A stretch of 8,663 nt of DNA from Vulcanimicrobiia bacterium (GTDB lineage Bacteria; Eremiobacterota; Eremiobacteria; Baltobacterales; Baltobacteraceae), in contig JAMXLG010000350.1 of the NCBI GenBank assembly GCA_024281135.1, forward strand, positions 1 through 8,663. The letters are read 5' to 3'. Position numbers and translations under genes: made by a program. Below the pieces are notes generated by a model. It made no database searches, had not been told where the DNA came from, and worked only from the letters and a program-made list of their open reading frames with translations. Below are positions 1 through 6,769 of this stretch, one piece after another; within the stretch, counting starts at the first letter, position 1, and every line of letters begins with the position of its first letter.

Positions 1-905
1 CGGCTGTAGTCGAGATACAGCATTGACGCAACCGCGTCGACACGCAAGCCGTCGATTTCGTATTCGCGGAGCCAAAAGATCGCGTTGTTGATCAAATAAT
101 CCGCGACTTCGTGGCGTCCAAAATTGAAGATATACGTGTCCCAATCGGGATGCCAGCCTTGGCGCGGATCGGCGTGCTCGTAGAGATGCGTGCCGTCGAA
201 GAGCGCGAGGCCGTGTTCGTCGTTCGGAAAGTGGCCCGAGACCCAATCGAGGATGATGCCGATGCCGTTTGCATGAGCCCGATCGACGAAGCGACGGAAT
301 GCATCAGGCGTACCGAACCGCGACGTCGGCGCAAATAATCCGATTGGCTGATAACCCCACGATCCATCAAATGGGTGTTCCGAGAGCGGCATAAACTCGA
401 TGTGCGTGAAGCCCATCCACTTCACGTACGGAATCAACTCGTCGGCGAGTTCGTCGTACGTCAGAAACCGGTTCCCCTCTTCCGGCACGCGCCGCCATGA
501 ACCGGCATGCACTTCGTAGATCGCGATCGGTGACTCGCGGCGCTGTGCTGCTTCGCGCCGCTTGAGCCACGCGTCCGGCTCGCGATGCGGCAAATCGACG
601 ATCACCGACGCGGTACTTGGACGCAGCTCACTTTCGAACGCAAACGGATCCGCTTTCAGCGGAAGCCAATGTCCATGTTGCGAGCGGACCGCATATTTGT
701 AGCGGTGCCCAACGCGCGCGCCTGGGATAAAGGCACGCCAAATGCCGCGTGCGTGTTCGACGTGCATCGGATTGGCGTCGCGATGCCAGCCGTTGAAATC
801 GCCCACCACCGAAGCGGCGGTCGCACCCGGCGCCCACACCGCAAATTCAACGCCGTCAACGCCATCGAAGGTCCGACGGTGCGCGCCGAGATCGTCGTAG
901 AGCAT
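1..905 (-). CDS. glgB: 1,4-alpha-glucan branching enzyme GlgB, N-terminal 301 codons (3' end outside window)
   Basis: Glycogen branching enzyme: it cleaves an alpha-1,4 glucan chain and rejoins it through an alpha-1,6 bond during glycogen synthesis in the cytoplasm. The reading frame begins at ATG 905-903 and stays open to base 1, so only the 5' part is visible. Residues about 1-100 form a CBM48 carbohydrate-binding module ([34 protein letters not shown]). The GH13 barrel follows with [15 protein letters not shown]-like [18 protein letters not shown] and [14 protein letters not shown]. The nucleophile region [16 protein letters not shown] places the catalytic aspartate at D290 (bases 36-38). 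The acid/base Glu and the third carboxylate lie beyond the window. Compared with E. coli GlgB it lacks the separate N-terminal N1 domain and starts directly at CBM48. The start is 6 nt after the coaE stop, with GGGAG inside the end of coaE as a possible, rather distant, ribosome site. A two-gene operon with coaE is inferred. Confidence 0.95.
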   Translation of the reverse strand, partial: MLYDDLGAHRRTFDGVDGVEFAVWAPGATAASVVGDFNGWHRDANPMHVEHARGIWRAFIPGARVGHRYKYAVRSQHGHWLPLKADPFAFESELRPSTASVIVDLPHREPDAWLKRREAAQRRESPIAIYEVHAGSWRRVPEEGNRFLTYDELADELIPYVKWMGFTHIEFMPLSEHPFDGSWGYQPIGLFAPTSRFGTPDAFRRFVDRAHANGIGIILDWVSGHFPNDEHGLALFDGTHLYEHADPRQGWHPDWDTYIFNFGRHEVADYLINNAIFWLREYEIDGLRVDAVASMLYLDYS

Positions 906-911
906 TGCGCG

Positions 912-1487
912 CTACACGAGCTCCCGGTAGACGGCCGTGGTGCGTTCGCGCAAGTGACCAAGATTGCCGTCGTTTTCGATGACGTAATCCGCCAGCTTGC
1001 GCGCATCGTCGGGGTCGATTTGCGTGACGACGCGCGCGCGAAAATGCGCTTCATCGACGTGGTCGCGTTGCATCACGCGCGCGATGCGCTCGTCGAGCGG
1101 CGAAACCACGAGAACGGATTTATCGACAAGTGAACCATAGCCGGTTTCGAACAACAGCGGAACCACATGTACGATGAGCTGCCCCGGATGCGCGTGTTTC
1201 TCACGTTCCTGCGCAAGGCGGCGGACAAACGGATGGACGATGGAGTTCAAACGCTCGCGCGCCTGTGGGTCGCTAAAGACGATCTCTGCGAGGGCCGTGC
1301 GGTCGAGTGCACCGTCTCGAACGACGCCGGGCCACGTGCGAGCAATCGCCATTATTCCGTCGGAATGGGGCGCAACGGCTTCGCGAGCGAGCACGTCCGT
1401 GTCGATGATAAATGCGCCCAGTTCCTCGAAAATTCGAGCAACCTCGCTCTTGCCCGCTCCGATGCCGCCCGTCAAGCCTACTCGCAT
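912..1487 (-). CDS. coaE: Dephospho-CoA kinase
   Basis: Catalyses the last step of coenzyme A synthesis, ATP-dependent phosphorylation of the 3'-hydroxyl of dephospho-CoA, in the cytoplasm. The 191-aa length is normal for the family. Visible motifs are the P-loop TGGIGAGKS (residues 6-14), the substrate-site DTD (29-31), HP (85-86), VPLLFE (109-114), a lid segment with RD and repeated arginines (about 141-152), and the C-terminal YVIENDG (168-174). The ATG at 1487 is the natural start because the P-loop begins six residues later as usual. No clear Shine-Dalgarno sequence precedes it, and the only in-frame alternative upstream is a rare ATT. The gene is divergent from the peroxidase operon and lies directly upstream of glgB, which probably shares its transcript. 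Pairing CoA synthesis with glycogen branching has no obvious metabolic logic and may simply reflect compact housekeeping gene order. Confidence 0.96.
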   Translation of the reverse strand: MRVGLTGGIGAGKSEVARIFEELGAFIIDTDVLAREAVAPHSDGIMAIARTWPGVVRDGALDRTALAEIVFSDPQARERLNSIVHPFVRRLAQEREKHAHPGQLIVHVVPLLFETGYGSLVDKSVLVVSPLDERIARVMQRDHVDEAHFRARVVTQIDPDDARKLADYVIENDGNLGHLRERTTAVYRELV

Positions 1488-1623
1488 GGGAGGCCCGTCA
1501 TTCGCCGCAATGTTCCGGCCTTACTTCGCAGCGGGCCCGGCTCCGGACTGCGCATCCGGGATACATCCACACGAAAGGCAGGTAGTACGATGAATTCCCC
1601 ATCCGTTTTACGAGGAGTTTGTT
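1488..1623. other. Divergent intergenic region between coaE and the DyP operon
   Basis: This 136-bp stretch must hold the start signals for both divergent transcripts unless promoters lie inside the genes. It contains a GC-rich patch with GGGCCC and a short inverted repeat, CCGGA-7 nt-TCCGG, near 1551-1567. I see no convincing -35/-10 pair on either strand, no RNA gene and no credible small ORF. Confidence 0.5.
1612..1617 (+). promoter_or_regulatory. Shine-Dalgarno sequence for the GTG-started first operon gene
   Basis: GAGGAG lies 6 nt before the GTG at 1624, which is ideal spacing. It decides the start: an earlier ATG at 1590 is in another frame and has no ribosome site at a suitable distance. 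Confidence 0.8.
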
Positions 1624-2208
1624 GTGTCGACTATTACAGACGGCCCTGCGAAACAGCTCACACCATCCCTGCATGGAACCGAGATCAAACCCGGCGCCGG
1701 GATATATCCGGATCCGAACGCGAAGCCGGTTCCGGGCCGCTACGGCTCGACATTTCCGCATACCGTAGTCAACGGTTTTACGCTGATCTGCCCCATCAAG
1801 CCCGGGCGCGCGAAAAACATTCGTGAAGCCGGCGCAAAGATCGCGACCGAGGTAATTTCGAATCCGTATTTCCTCGCGCCGCTCGCGCTCCACTCATTGC
1901 GCTGGGTGATTTTTGATAACGACACACGGTTTGCGTACATCGGCTGGTTCGATACGGACTTCGATAAGTACATCGAAGATGCAGTGATGCTCTTTAACCA
2001 AAGCGGCGTTACCACGATCTTTGAGAATCTCGAAGGGTTTCCGGAAGATTGGCGCACGAATCCCAAGGCGTTTGCCGACTACTGCCGTGCGCATCAATGT
2101 GAATCATTCATGGAATACGTCGAGTACCCGGACGTCACCGCAGTCGAAGTGATCAAGGCGCTGTCGCTCAAGAAGTCATTTAGCGACATGCTGGATCGCA
2201 TGCAATGA
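1624..2208 (+). CDS. Uncharacterised 194-aa protein encoded immediately upstream of a DyP-type peroxidase
   Basis: I cannot assign a function. The protein is soluble, with no signal peptide or membrane segment. The start is GTG 1624, supported by GAGGAG six bases upstream. Residues 1-45 are rich in Pro and Gly (IKPGAGIYPDPNAKPVPGRYG) and look extended. A beta-alpha-beta pattern follows: FTLICPIKPG (52-61), a helix of about 62-80, then LHSLRWVIFDNDTRFAYIG (89-107), FDTDFDKYIEDAVMLF (109-124) and a C-terminal part with a YVEYPD strand. This resembles the ferredoxin-like (dimeric alpha/beta-barrel) fold of small proteins I associate with peroxidase loci, but that is a pattern impression rather than a match. 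Cysteines are at 56, 154 and 159. Its stop overlaps the peroxidase start (ATGA at 2205-2208), so the two are probably made together and may interact. Confidence 0.88.
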   Translation: MSTITDGPAKQLTPSLHGTEIKPGAGIYPDPNAKPVPGRYGSTFPHTVVNGFTLICPIKPGRAKNIREAGAKIATEVISNPYFLAPLALHSLRWVIFDNDTRFAYIGWFDTDFDKYIEDAVMLFNQSGVTTIFENLEGFPEDWRTNPKAFADYCRAHQCESFMEYVEYPDVTAVEVIKALSLKKSFSDMLDRMQ

Positions 2209-3554
2209 GTGCACCGCTCGAGCTGGATGACATCCAGTTTTTTCTCTGGTCACGCCCGCGTGCGCTCGCCGGCCGATATGAATTTCTATCGTTCGCCGAT
2301 CGGGAGCGCGCGCAACGCTGGCTTTCCGGATTGCTTGAGAAAATACAATCTGCGGAGGCAGCATCGAACGCCGAGGCATTAGATTCGCGCTGGGTAACGG
2401 TTGGCTTTACCTGGAACGGTTTGCGCGCATTGGGTGTCGATAAGGCCTCGCTCGAGACGTTCCCCGAAGCATTCAAACAAGGCATGGCCGCTCGAGCAGC
2501 CATCAACGGCGACACGGGCGCGAACGCGCCGGAACACTGGCTAGGCGGCCTTGCGAGCGATGATCTTCACGCCATTGCGATTTTGTTTGCGCGCGACGCC
2601 GCGGAACGAGACCGTTGCACAGCCGAACACGCACAATTCCTCGAAGAGGTCGGCGGCGTCGTCCGACTCTCGTCGCTCGATCTGGAAGCAATTCCACCAT
2701 ACGGTTACGCGCACGAGCATTTTGGATATCGCGACCGGCTTTCCCAACCGGAAATCGAGGGATCCGGAATTACGCCGACTCCCGGTTCGGGCGCACCGCT
2801 GAAGCCCGGGGAATTTTTCCTCGGATACGAAGATGAAATGGGGATCGTACCGCCGTTGCCGCAGCCGGACATCCTATCGCGAAACGGCAGCTACATCGCC
2901 TATCGACGGCTTGAAGAACATGTCGGCGCTTTTCGCGATTTTTTAAAAGCCAACGGTAAGACTCCCGAAGAACAAGAACTCGTCGCTGCAAAATTGATGG
3001 GACGTTGGCGTAGCGGCGCACCGCTGGTGCTCGCTCCCGAAAAAGACGATCCTGAACTTGCAAAAGATCCACAGCGCGTCAACAACTTCAACTACCGCGA
3101 GCAGGATCCGCGCGGCTACGCCGCGCCCGTTGGCTGTCACATTCGGCGAATGAATCTGCGCGACACAGGCGTCAACATGAATCGCCGGCGCGTGATTCGC
3201 CGCGGCGGAACGTACGGATCGCCGTTGCCCGAAGGGACGCCGGATGATGGCGTAGAGCGGGGTATCGCGGCGTTCATCGGATGCGCGGACCTGGTCCGTC
3301 AGTTCGAGTTCATTCAAAACGTCTGGATGAACGACAAAGAGTTCCAGGAACTCAACGAGCACGACCCGATCTGCGGCACCCAAGACGGCACCATGGACTT
3401 CACGATGCCGCGGCGGCCGATCAAGAAGGTCTCCAAAGGCATTCCCGCGTTCTGCACCGTGCGCGGTGGCGCGTATTTCTTCTTGCCGGGTCTGCGCGCA
3501 TTGCGTTATCTTGCGGCGCAGCCGGTCGCGGTTGCGTCAGGAGCGGCACCATGA
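2205..3554 (+). CDS. DyP-type haem peroxidase
   Basis: A dye-decolorising-type peroxidase, which uses haem and H2O2 to oxidise phenolic, dye-like or other donors. It has 449 aa, in the range of the longer DyP classes. The first half is a ferredoxin-like domain (VTVGFTWNGLRALG, 64-77). The catalytic aspartate is in HFGYRDRLSQP (172-182) as D177, but the usual GxxDG reads GYRDR. NGSYIAYRRLEEHV (227-240) is a typical DyP strand-helix. The haem region holds GCHIRRMNLRD with proximal His312, then RRRVIRRGGTYG with the distal Arg at 332 or 333. The Asp-His spacing of 135 residues suits the family. The C-terminal signature FCTVRGGAYFFLPGLRALR (416-434) is clear. There is no Tat or Sec signal and no recognisable encapsulin-targeting tail, so it is probably cytosolic. 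The start overlaps the previous stop as ATGA, and its own stop overlaps the next start the same way. The natural substrate is unknown. Confidence 0.94.
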   Translation: MSAPLELDDIQFFLWSRPRALAGRYEFLSFADRERAQRWLSGLLEKIQSAEAASNAEALDSRWVTVGFTWNGLRALGVDKASLETFPEAFKQGMAARAAINGDTGANAPEHWLGGLASDDLHAIAILFARDAAERDRCTAEHAQFLEEVGGVVRLSSLDLEAIPPYGYAHEHFGYRDRLSQPEIEGSGITPTPGSGAPLKPGEFFLGYEDEMGIVPPLPQPDILSRNGSYIAYRRLEEHVGAFRDFLKANGKTPEEQELVAAKLMGRWRSGAPLVLAPEKDDPELAKDPQRVNNFNYREQDPRGYAAPVGCHIRRMNLRDTGVNMNRRRVIRRGGTYGSPLPEGTPDDGVERGIAAFIGCADLVRQFEFIQNVWMNDKEFQELNEHDPICGTQDGTMDFTMPRRPIKKVSKGIPAFCTVRGGAYFFLPGLRALRYLAAQPVAVASGAAP

Positions 3555-4567
3555 TCGATGGTGCAGCACTTTTGTCGCGCAACTATACGCCGGGCAAACG
3601 GCGAATGACGGTCTATGTTTCGTGGAGTTATCCCGCGGAAGCGCAGTTCCCACTGCACGAACTCGACAACCGGTTCTCGGCACTGTGGGAAGTTCGTCGC
3701 GTGGGGTGGCCCAAGTTCGAATATATGGCCGATCCGGCGAAGAACTTGCAAGGCATCGACGGAACGCTCGAACTTTTCTTCCGCGATTGGGAATTGTTCG
3801 CTACGATTGCAGGCGAAGCGAGCGGATTTCCCGTTCCGTTCTATCAACGGATCGATCAGCGCGGTCACTTCACCCCGCTCGACGGACGGCTTCTCGACCA
3901 AACCGACACGCTGCTCGTCTTCAGTCTCGATCATCAACGTACGCAGCAAGTTCCGTCACAGGAAGAGATCGAAGCCGTCCGCGCATTTGCGGCACGCGAA
4001 GGGACGTATCTCGTTATCGGTCCGCATCATGATATCGGAAACACCGATGATCTCGATGTGCGCCAGGCCGAATACCGGCATCACGGCGACCGGCTCGTTC
4101 CGCGTCAACAGCGCTTCGGCACGTTTGGTCTCTCGCTGTTGCGCGGCCTAAATATTCCGGTGATCAACCAATACGGCCTCAATCCGGCGCGCGCGGACGA
4201 TTCCAGCGAAGCAGCACCGCTCACTATTGCGCGGGAGAAAGATACCGCGCATCTTCTCGACGGTGTTACGAGCTTTTCGCTGCACCCGCATCTCCCGCAT
4301 TACGCGCTCACCGGCGAGCCGGGCGATCCCGTGCACGTGCTTGCAACGCAGAAGATTAATCCGAAGGCACGTCCCCATCCCTTTACCGATGCGGGCAATC
4401 GAGAGCTCAATGCACTCGTCGTTGCGCCGCCGACGAGCGGCCGCGCCGGTACGATCCTGGTTATGGATTCGACGCACTTTACGGGGAGTTTGTTCGGCAG
4501 CTCCGAGAGCCTCAAACGCTTCTGGCACAATCTCGCAACGGTTCGACAACCCGTCGGCGTGCCGTAA
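3551..4567 (+). CDS. 338-aa protein with a ThuA/GATase1-like core, function unknown
   Basis: Not recognised as a named protein. The true start is ATG 3551, overlapping the peroxidase stop (ATGA) with AGGAG seven bases upstream (3539-3543). An open frame extends further upstream, but only inside the peroxidase gene. The central part has the shape of a flavodoxin-like class I amidotransferase/ThuA or DUF4350-type domain: DTLLVFSLDHQ (119-129), a helix EEIEAVRAFAAREG (138-151), then TYLVIGPHHDIG (152-163), and near the C-terminus AGTILVMDSTHF (299-310) and LKRFWHNLA. No catalytic nucleophile Cys is visible (the protein appears to have no cysteine), so amidotransferase activity is unlikely. The N-terminal 100 residues (VYVSWSYPAEAQFP, WEVRRVGWPKFEYM) are distinctive and aromatic-rich. 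Histidine clusters at 159-160 and 177-178 could bind metal or haem, which is speculation. There is no signal peptide or membrane helix. It is coupled to the peroxidase, so a role with it is likely. Confidence 0.85.
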   Translation: MIDGAALLSRNYTPGKRRMTVYVSWSYPAEAQFPLHELDNRFSALWEVRRVGWPKFEYMADPAKNLQGIDGTLELFFRDWELFATIAGEASGFPVPFYQRIDQRGHFTPLDGRLLDQTDTLLVFSLDHQRTQQVPSQEEIEAVRAFAAREGTYLVIGPHHDIGNTDDLDVRQAEYRHHGDRLVPRQQRFGTFGLSLLRGLNIPVINQYGLNPARADDSSEAAPLTIAREKDTAHLLDGVTSFSLHPHLPHYALTGEPGDPVHVLATQKINPKARPHPFTDAGNRELNALVVAPPTSGRAGTILVMDSTHFTGSLFGSSESLKRFWHNLATVRQPVGVP

Positions 4568-4574
4568 CCGAGCG

Positions 4575-5369
4575 GTGGAGATCCTAAACGCTGTTATACT
4601 CGCGGCAACGCTGACCGATCCGTGTGGTGGAGCGCAAGAGTTACTCAAGAAGTACCTCTCCGCTTCACCGTGCGTATTCGTCTACGGACAGGCAAGCGTG
4701 CAAATGGTGTACAGCGGCTCCAACGCGCCGGTTTTCACGCACACGTACGGTTATCCGGCACCGCTCGCGAATATAGGCATCACGCGTAACGCACAGATCA
4801 CGATTGCCTTTCCGTCGTTTCAAAACCGCAACGGCACCGGTGGCACGACGGACACTGAACTCAGCTACAAGCAGCTGATGTACTGGGATCGTAAGAACGG
4901 AATTCTCGGCGGTCTGCTTGTAAGCTATCAGATCCCAAGCGGGTCGCCCGGGCTTGCGGCGCCGGGCCCCGGTTATTCCGTTAGCCCATTGTTGAACTTT
5001 GCACTAAACAAGGCGCGAACCATCGCATTGAACGTATCGCTGCCCGTAACAAATACGACAAACCCGCAAGGCGGCCGCGGGTGGGACTTCATCCCGCAAG
5101 CCGTGCTGGTTTGGCGATCTCCCGGCGGAACGCTACTTGCAGGAATCGTCCGCTACGATTTCGCGGCCCATCTCGCAACGACGACGATCAATTTCGCGCA
5201 GTTGCTCACGCGTCAGTTTCAGATCCAAGCGACGGTGAGTCGAGTTACAAACGAATTCGACTACGTCGACCCGATCGAGGGCGTTCCATACGGAACCACC
5301 TCGGTCCGCACGACTTCGTTTACTGCGGGTGTGAGTTATCTCATGGGACGGAGTGAGTTTCCGCAATGA
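4575..5369 (+). CDS. Predicted outer-membrane beta-barrel (transporter-like) protein
   Basis: Likely an outer-membrane protein of about 12 short beta-strands. The 264 aa are dominated by alternating polar/hydrophobic strands separated by Gly/Pro/Asn turns, for example GILGGLLVSYQIPSGS (109-124), TIALNVSLPVTNT (149-161), TLLAGIVRYDFAAH (186-199), FQIQATVSRV (215-224) and a final strand SFTAGVSYLMG (248-258). The N-terminus ILNAVILAATLTDPCGG can be read as a very short signal sequence. It lacks basic residues, so export is not certain. Cys17 and Cys33 are the only obvious cysteines and may form a disulfide near the mature N-terminus. GTG 4575 is the best start: it is 7 nt after the previous stop, and no ATG, GTG or TTG lies closer upstream in frame except deep inside the preceding gene. 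Shine-Dalgarno support is weak (GAG at 4570-4572). The gene ends in an ATGA overlap with the flavoprotein gene. Substrate unknown. Confidence 0.8.
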   Translation: MEILNAVILAATLTDPCGGAQELLKKYLSASPCVFVYGQASVQMVYSGSNAPVFTHTYGYPAPLANIGITRNAQITIAFPSFQNRNGTGGTTDTELSYKQLMYWDRKNGILGGLLVSYQIPSGSPGLAAPGPGYSVSPLLNFALNKARTIALNVSLPVTNTTNPQGGRGWDFIPQAVLVWRSPGGTLLAGIVRYDFAAHLATTTINFAQLLTRQFQIQATVSRVTNEFDYVDPIEGVPYGTTSVRTTSFTAGVSYLMGRSEFPQ

Positions 5370-6760
5370 AAGAAACAGATGTTCTCGTCATCGGTGCCGG
5401 ACCGGCCGGCACTATCGCGGCGATTCGCGCTGCAACGCTCGGCGCGAAAACGACTCTGATCACAAACGGACCGTTCGGAGGGATGGCAGCCAACGATGGA
5501 CCAATTCCGGTGCGCACGCTCGCGTACGCTGCACGGCTTGCACGCGACGCGCGCGGGCTTTCGCGGTACGGATTTACGACCGGTGAAGTCTCGCTCGATT
5601 ACCTGCTGCTTCTAGAACGCGCCCGTAAAGTAGTCGCCGATGCCACTGCCCATTCCACATTCCGTTCCGACGTGGATCGCGCAGGCGTCGAGCTCATCGA
5701 GCATGCGGGCAACGTTCGTTTCATCGATCCGCATGCGATCGTCACGACTAGCGGCGAAGTTACTCGTGCCAGAAACATCATCATTTGCTCGGGTGGTGTG
5801 AGCCGGCCCATAGCGGCTCCCGGCGCGGACCTCACTGTCACCCCGTCCGCTGCATTCAGTCTAGGCTCGATTCCTCGTTCGTTGATCGTTATCGGTGCGG
5901 GTGCGACAGGCGTACAAGTCGCCTCAATTTTTAACGCATTCGGCACGAACATTTACCTCTTCGAATCCGGCGACCGTATCATCAAAACCGAAGACTCCGA
6001 CGTGTCGGCCGAAGTGACGCGAGCATTCAGGGAAGATGGGATCACCATTTACGAGCAATTCGGCCGGATCGAAGGATTCGAGCACACACCGGTAGGCGTC
6101 ACGATGCGTTACGGCGGCGGACAAACGATCAGCGCAGAATATGCGGTCGCCGCAGCTGGTTGGATTGCGGATACACGTTCGCTTTCGCTTGAAGCGGCGG
6201 GGGTTGCTCTGAGTCCGCGTGGCTTCATCGCCGTGAACGAATATCTGCAAACGTCGTCGAAGCATATCTTCGCCGCGGGAGACGTTACCGGACGGTGGAT
6301 GCTCGTACCGCAGTCCGCGTACGACGGATTTGTTGCAGGAACGAACGCCGCAGTCCGTGACATGGTCCTGGCCGACGAAGACGTGAACCCCATCGGCAGC
6401 TTCACCGACCCGGAATATGCACGCGTGGGATGTACTGAAGCACAAGCTCGCGCATCGGGTGACGTTCTCGTTTCTACCGCACGCTACGACGAAACGACCC
6501 GGCCGATCATCGACGGCCGGACACGAGGGTTTTGTAAGATTATCGTCGATCGCGACACGCGCACGATGCTGGGCGCACACGTCGTTGGCGAACGTGCCGT
6601 GGAAGTAGTCCAGATGGCCGCAATTGCGATGGAAGCGAAGATGACGGTAGACGAACTCGCGCGCGTACCGTTATCATTTCCAACGTACGCAAACGTCTTT
6701 GGGCGTGCGGTGGCGTCAGTGGTCCGCGAAGCGACACCAGCCGCTGTGGTCTCTGGATAG
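5366..6760 (+). CDS. FAD/NAD-dependent oxidoreductase of the disulfide reductase family lacking redox cysteines
   Basis: A 464-aa flavoprotein with the architecture of dihydrolipoamide dehydrogenase, mercuric reductase and transhydrogenase. The FAD Rossmann motif VIGAGPAG is at 8-15, the NAD(P) Rossmann motif VIGAGATG at 175-182, and the second FAD motif IFAAGDVTG at 301-309. The dimerisation domain follows from about 345. Glu200 ends the second strand of the nucleotide fold, which favours NADH over NADPH. The active-site loop reads GGMAANDGPIPVRTL (38-52) where the family has GGTCxNxGCxPSKTL, so both redox cysteines are replaced (Ala41, Pro46). At the C-terminus FPTYAN (438-443) replaces HPTxxE, so the His-Glu pair is also gone. 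It should still bind FAD and NADH but cannot use the classical disulfide relay. Direct reduction of a quinone, oxygen or a partner protein is my inference, by comparison with mycobacterial LpdA-type quinone reductases and SthA, which lack one cysteine. The start overlaps the barrel stop (ATGA), with GAG eight bases upstream. Confidence 0.92.
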   Translation: MKETDVLVIGAGPAGTIAAIRAATLGAKTTLITNGPFGGMAANDGPIPVRTLAYAARLARDARGLSRYGFTTGEVSLDYLLLLERARKVVADATAHSTFRSDVDRAGVELIEHAGNVRFIDPHAIVTTSGEVTRARNIIICSGGVSRPIAAPGADLTVTPSAAFSLGSIPRSLIVIGAGATGVQVASIFNAFGTNIYLFESGDRIIKTEDSDVSAEVTRAFREDGITIYEQFGRIEGFEHTPVGVTMRYGGGQTISAEYAVAAAGWIADTRSLSLEAAGVALSPRGFIAVNEYLQTSSKHIFAAGDVTGRWMLVPQSAYDGFVAGTNAAVRDMVLADEDVNPIGSFTDPEYARVGCTEAQARASGDVLVSTARYDETTRPIIDGRTRGFCKIIVDRDTRTMLGAHVVGERAVEVVQMAAIAMEAKMTVDELARVPLSFPTYANVFGRAVASVVREATPAAVVSG

Positions 6761-6764
6761 GAGG
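6759..6764 (+). promoter_or_regulatory. Shine-Dalgarno sequence for the TTG-started last operon gene
   Basis: AGGAGG starts inside the flavoprotein stop codon and lies 5 nt before TTG 6770. It is a full-consensus ribosome site and fixes the unusual TTG start, since no ATG or GTG is near in this frame. Confidence 0.85.
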
Positions 6765-6769
6765 ATATT

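Noticed and set aside
585..1133. Plus-strand open frame of 182 codons
   Set aside because: It lies antisense to glgB and coaE, both firmly identified by motifs. The product has no recognisable pattern and is a shadow of GC-rich codon usage.
1167..1826. Plus-strand open frame of 219 codons crossing the coaE start and the first operon gene
   Set aside because: It overlaps coaE antisense and the GTG-started gene out of frame, has no ribosome site, and encodes an Arg-rich product without domain features.
1498..1893. Minus-strand open frame whose C-terminal part lies in the coaE/operon spacer
   Set aside because: Most of it is antisense to the first operon gene. The part in the spacer has no convincing ribosome site, and no family resemblance was seen.
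3281..3550. In-frame upstream extension of the 338-aa protein
   Set aside because: This extension lies wholly inside the peroxidase coding sequence. ATG 3551 has AGGAG at 7 nt and the same ATGA overlap as other junctions, so it is the real start.
3500..3554. Possible encapsulin-targeting peptide at the peroxidase C-terminus
   Set aside because: The tail AAQPVAVASGAAP lacks the usual Gly-Ser-Leu-type hydrophobic targeting motif, and no encapsulin gene is in the window.
4227..4574. In-frame upstream extension of the beta-barrel gene
   Set aside because: It overlaps the preceding gene in another frame, and its translation is Arg/Ser-rich with no signal-like or barrel character.
5924..6580. Minus-strand open frame of 218 codons
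   Set aside because: It is antisense to the flavoprotein, which has clear motifs throughout. The product shows no domain features.
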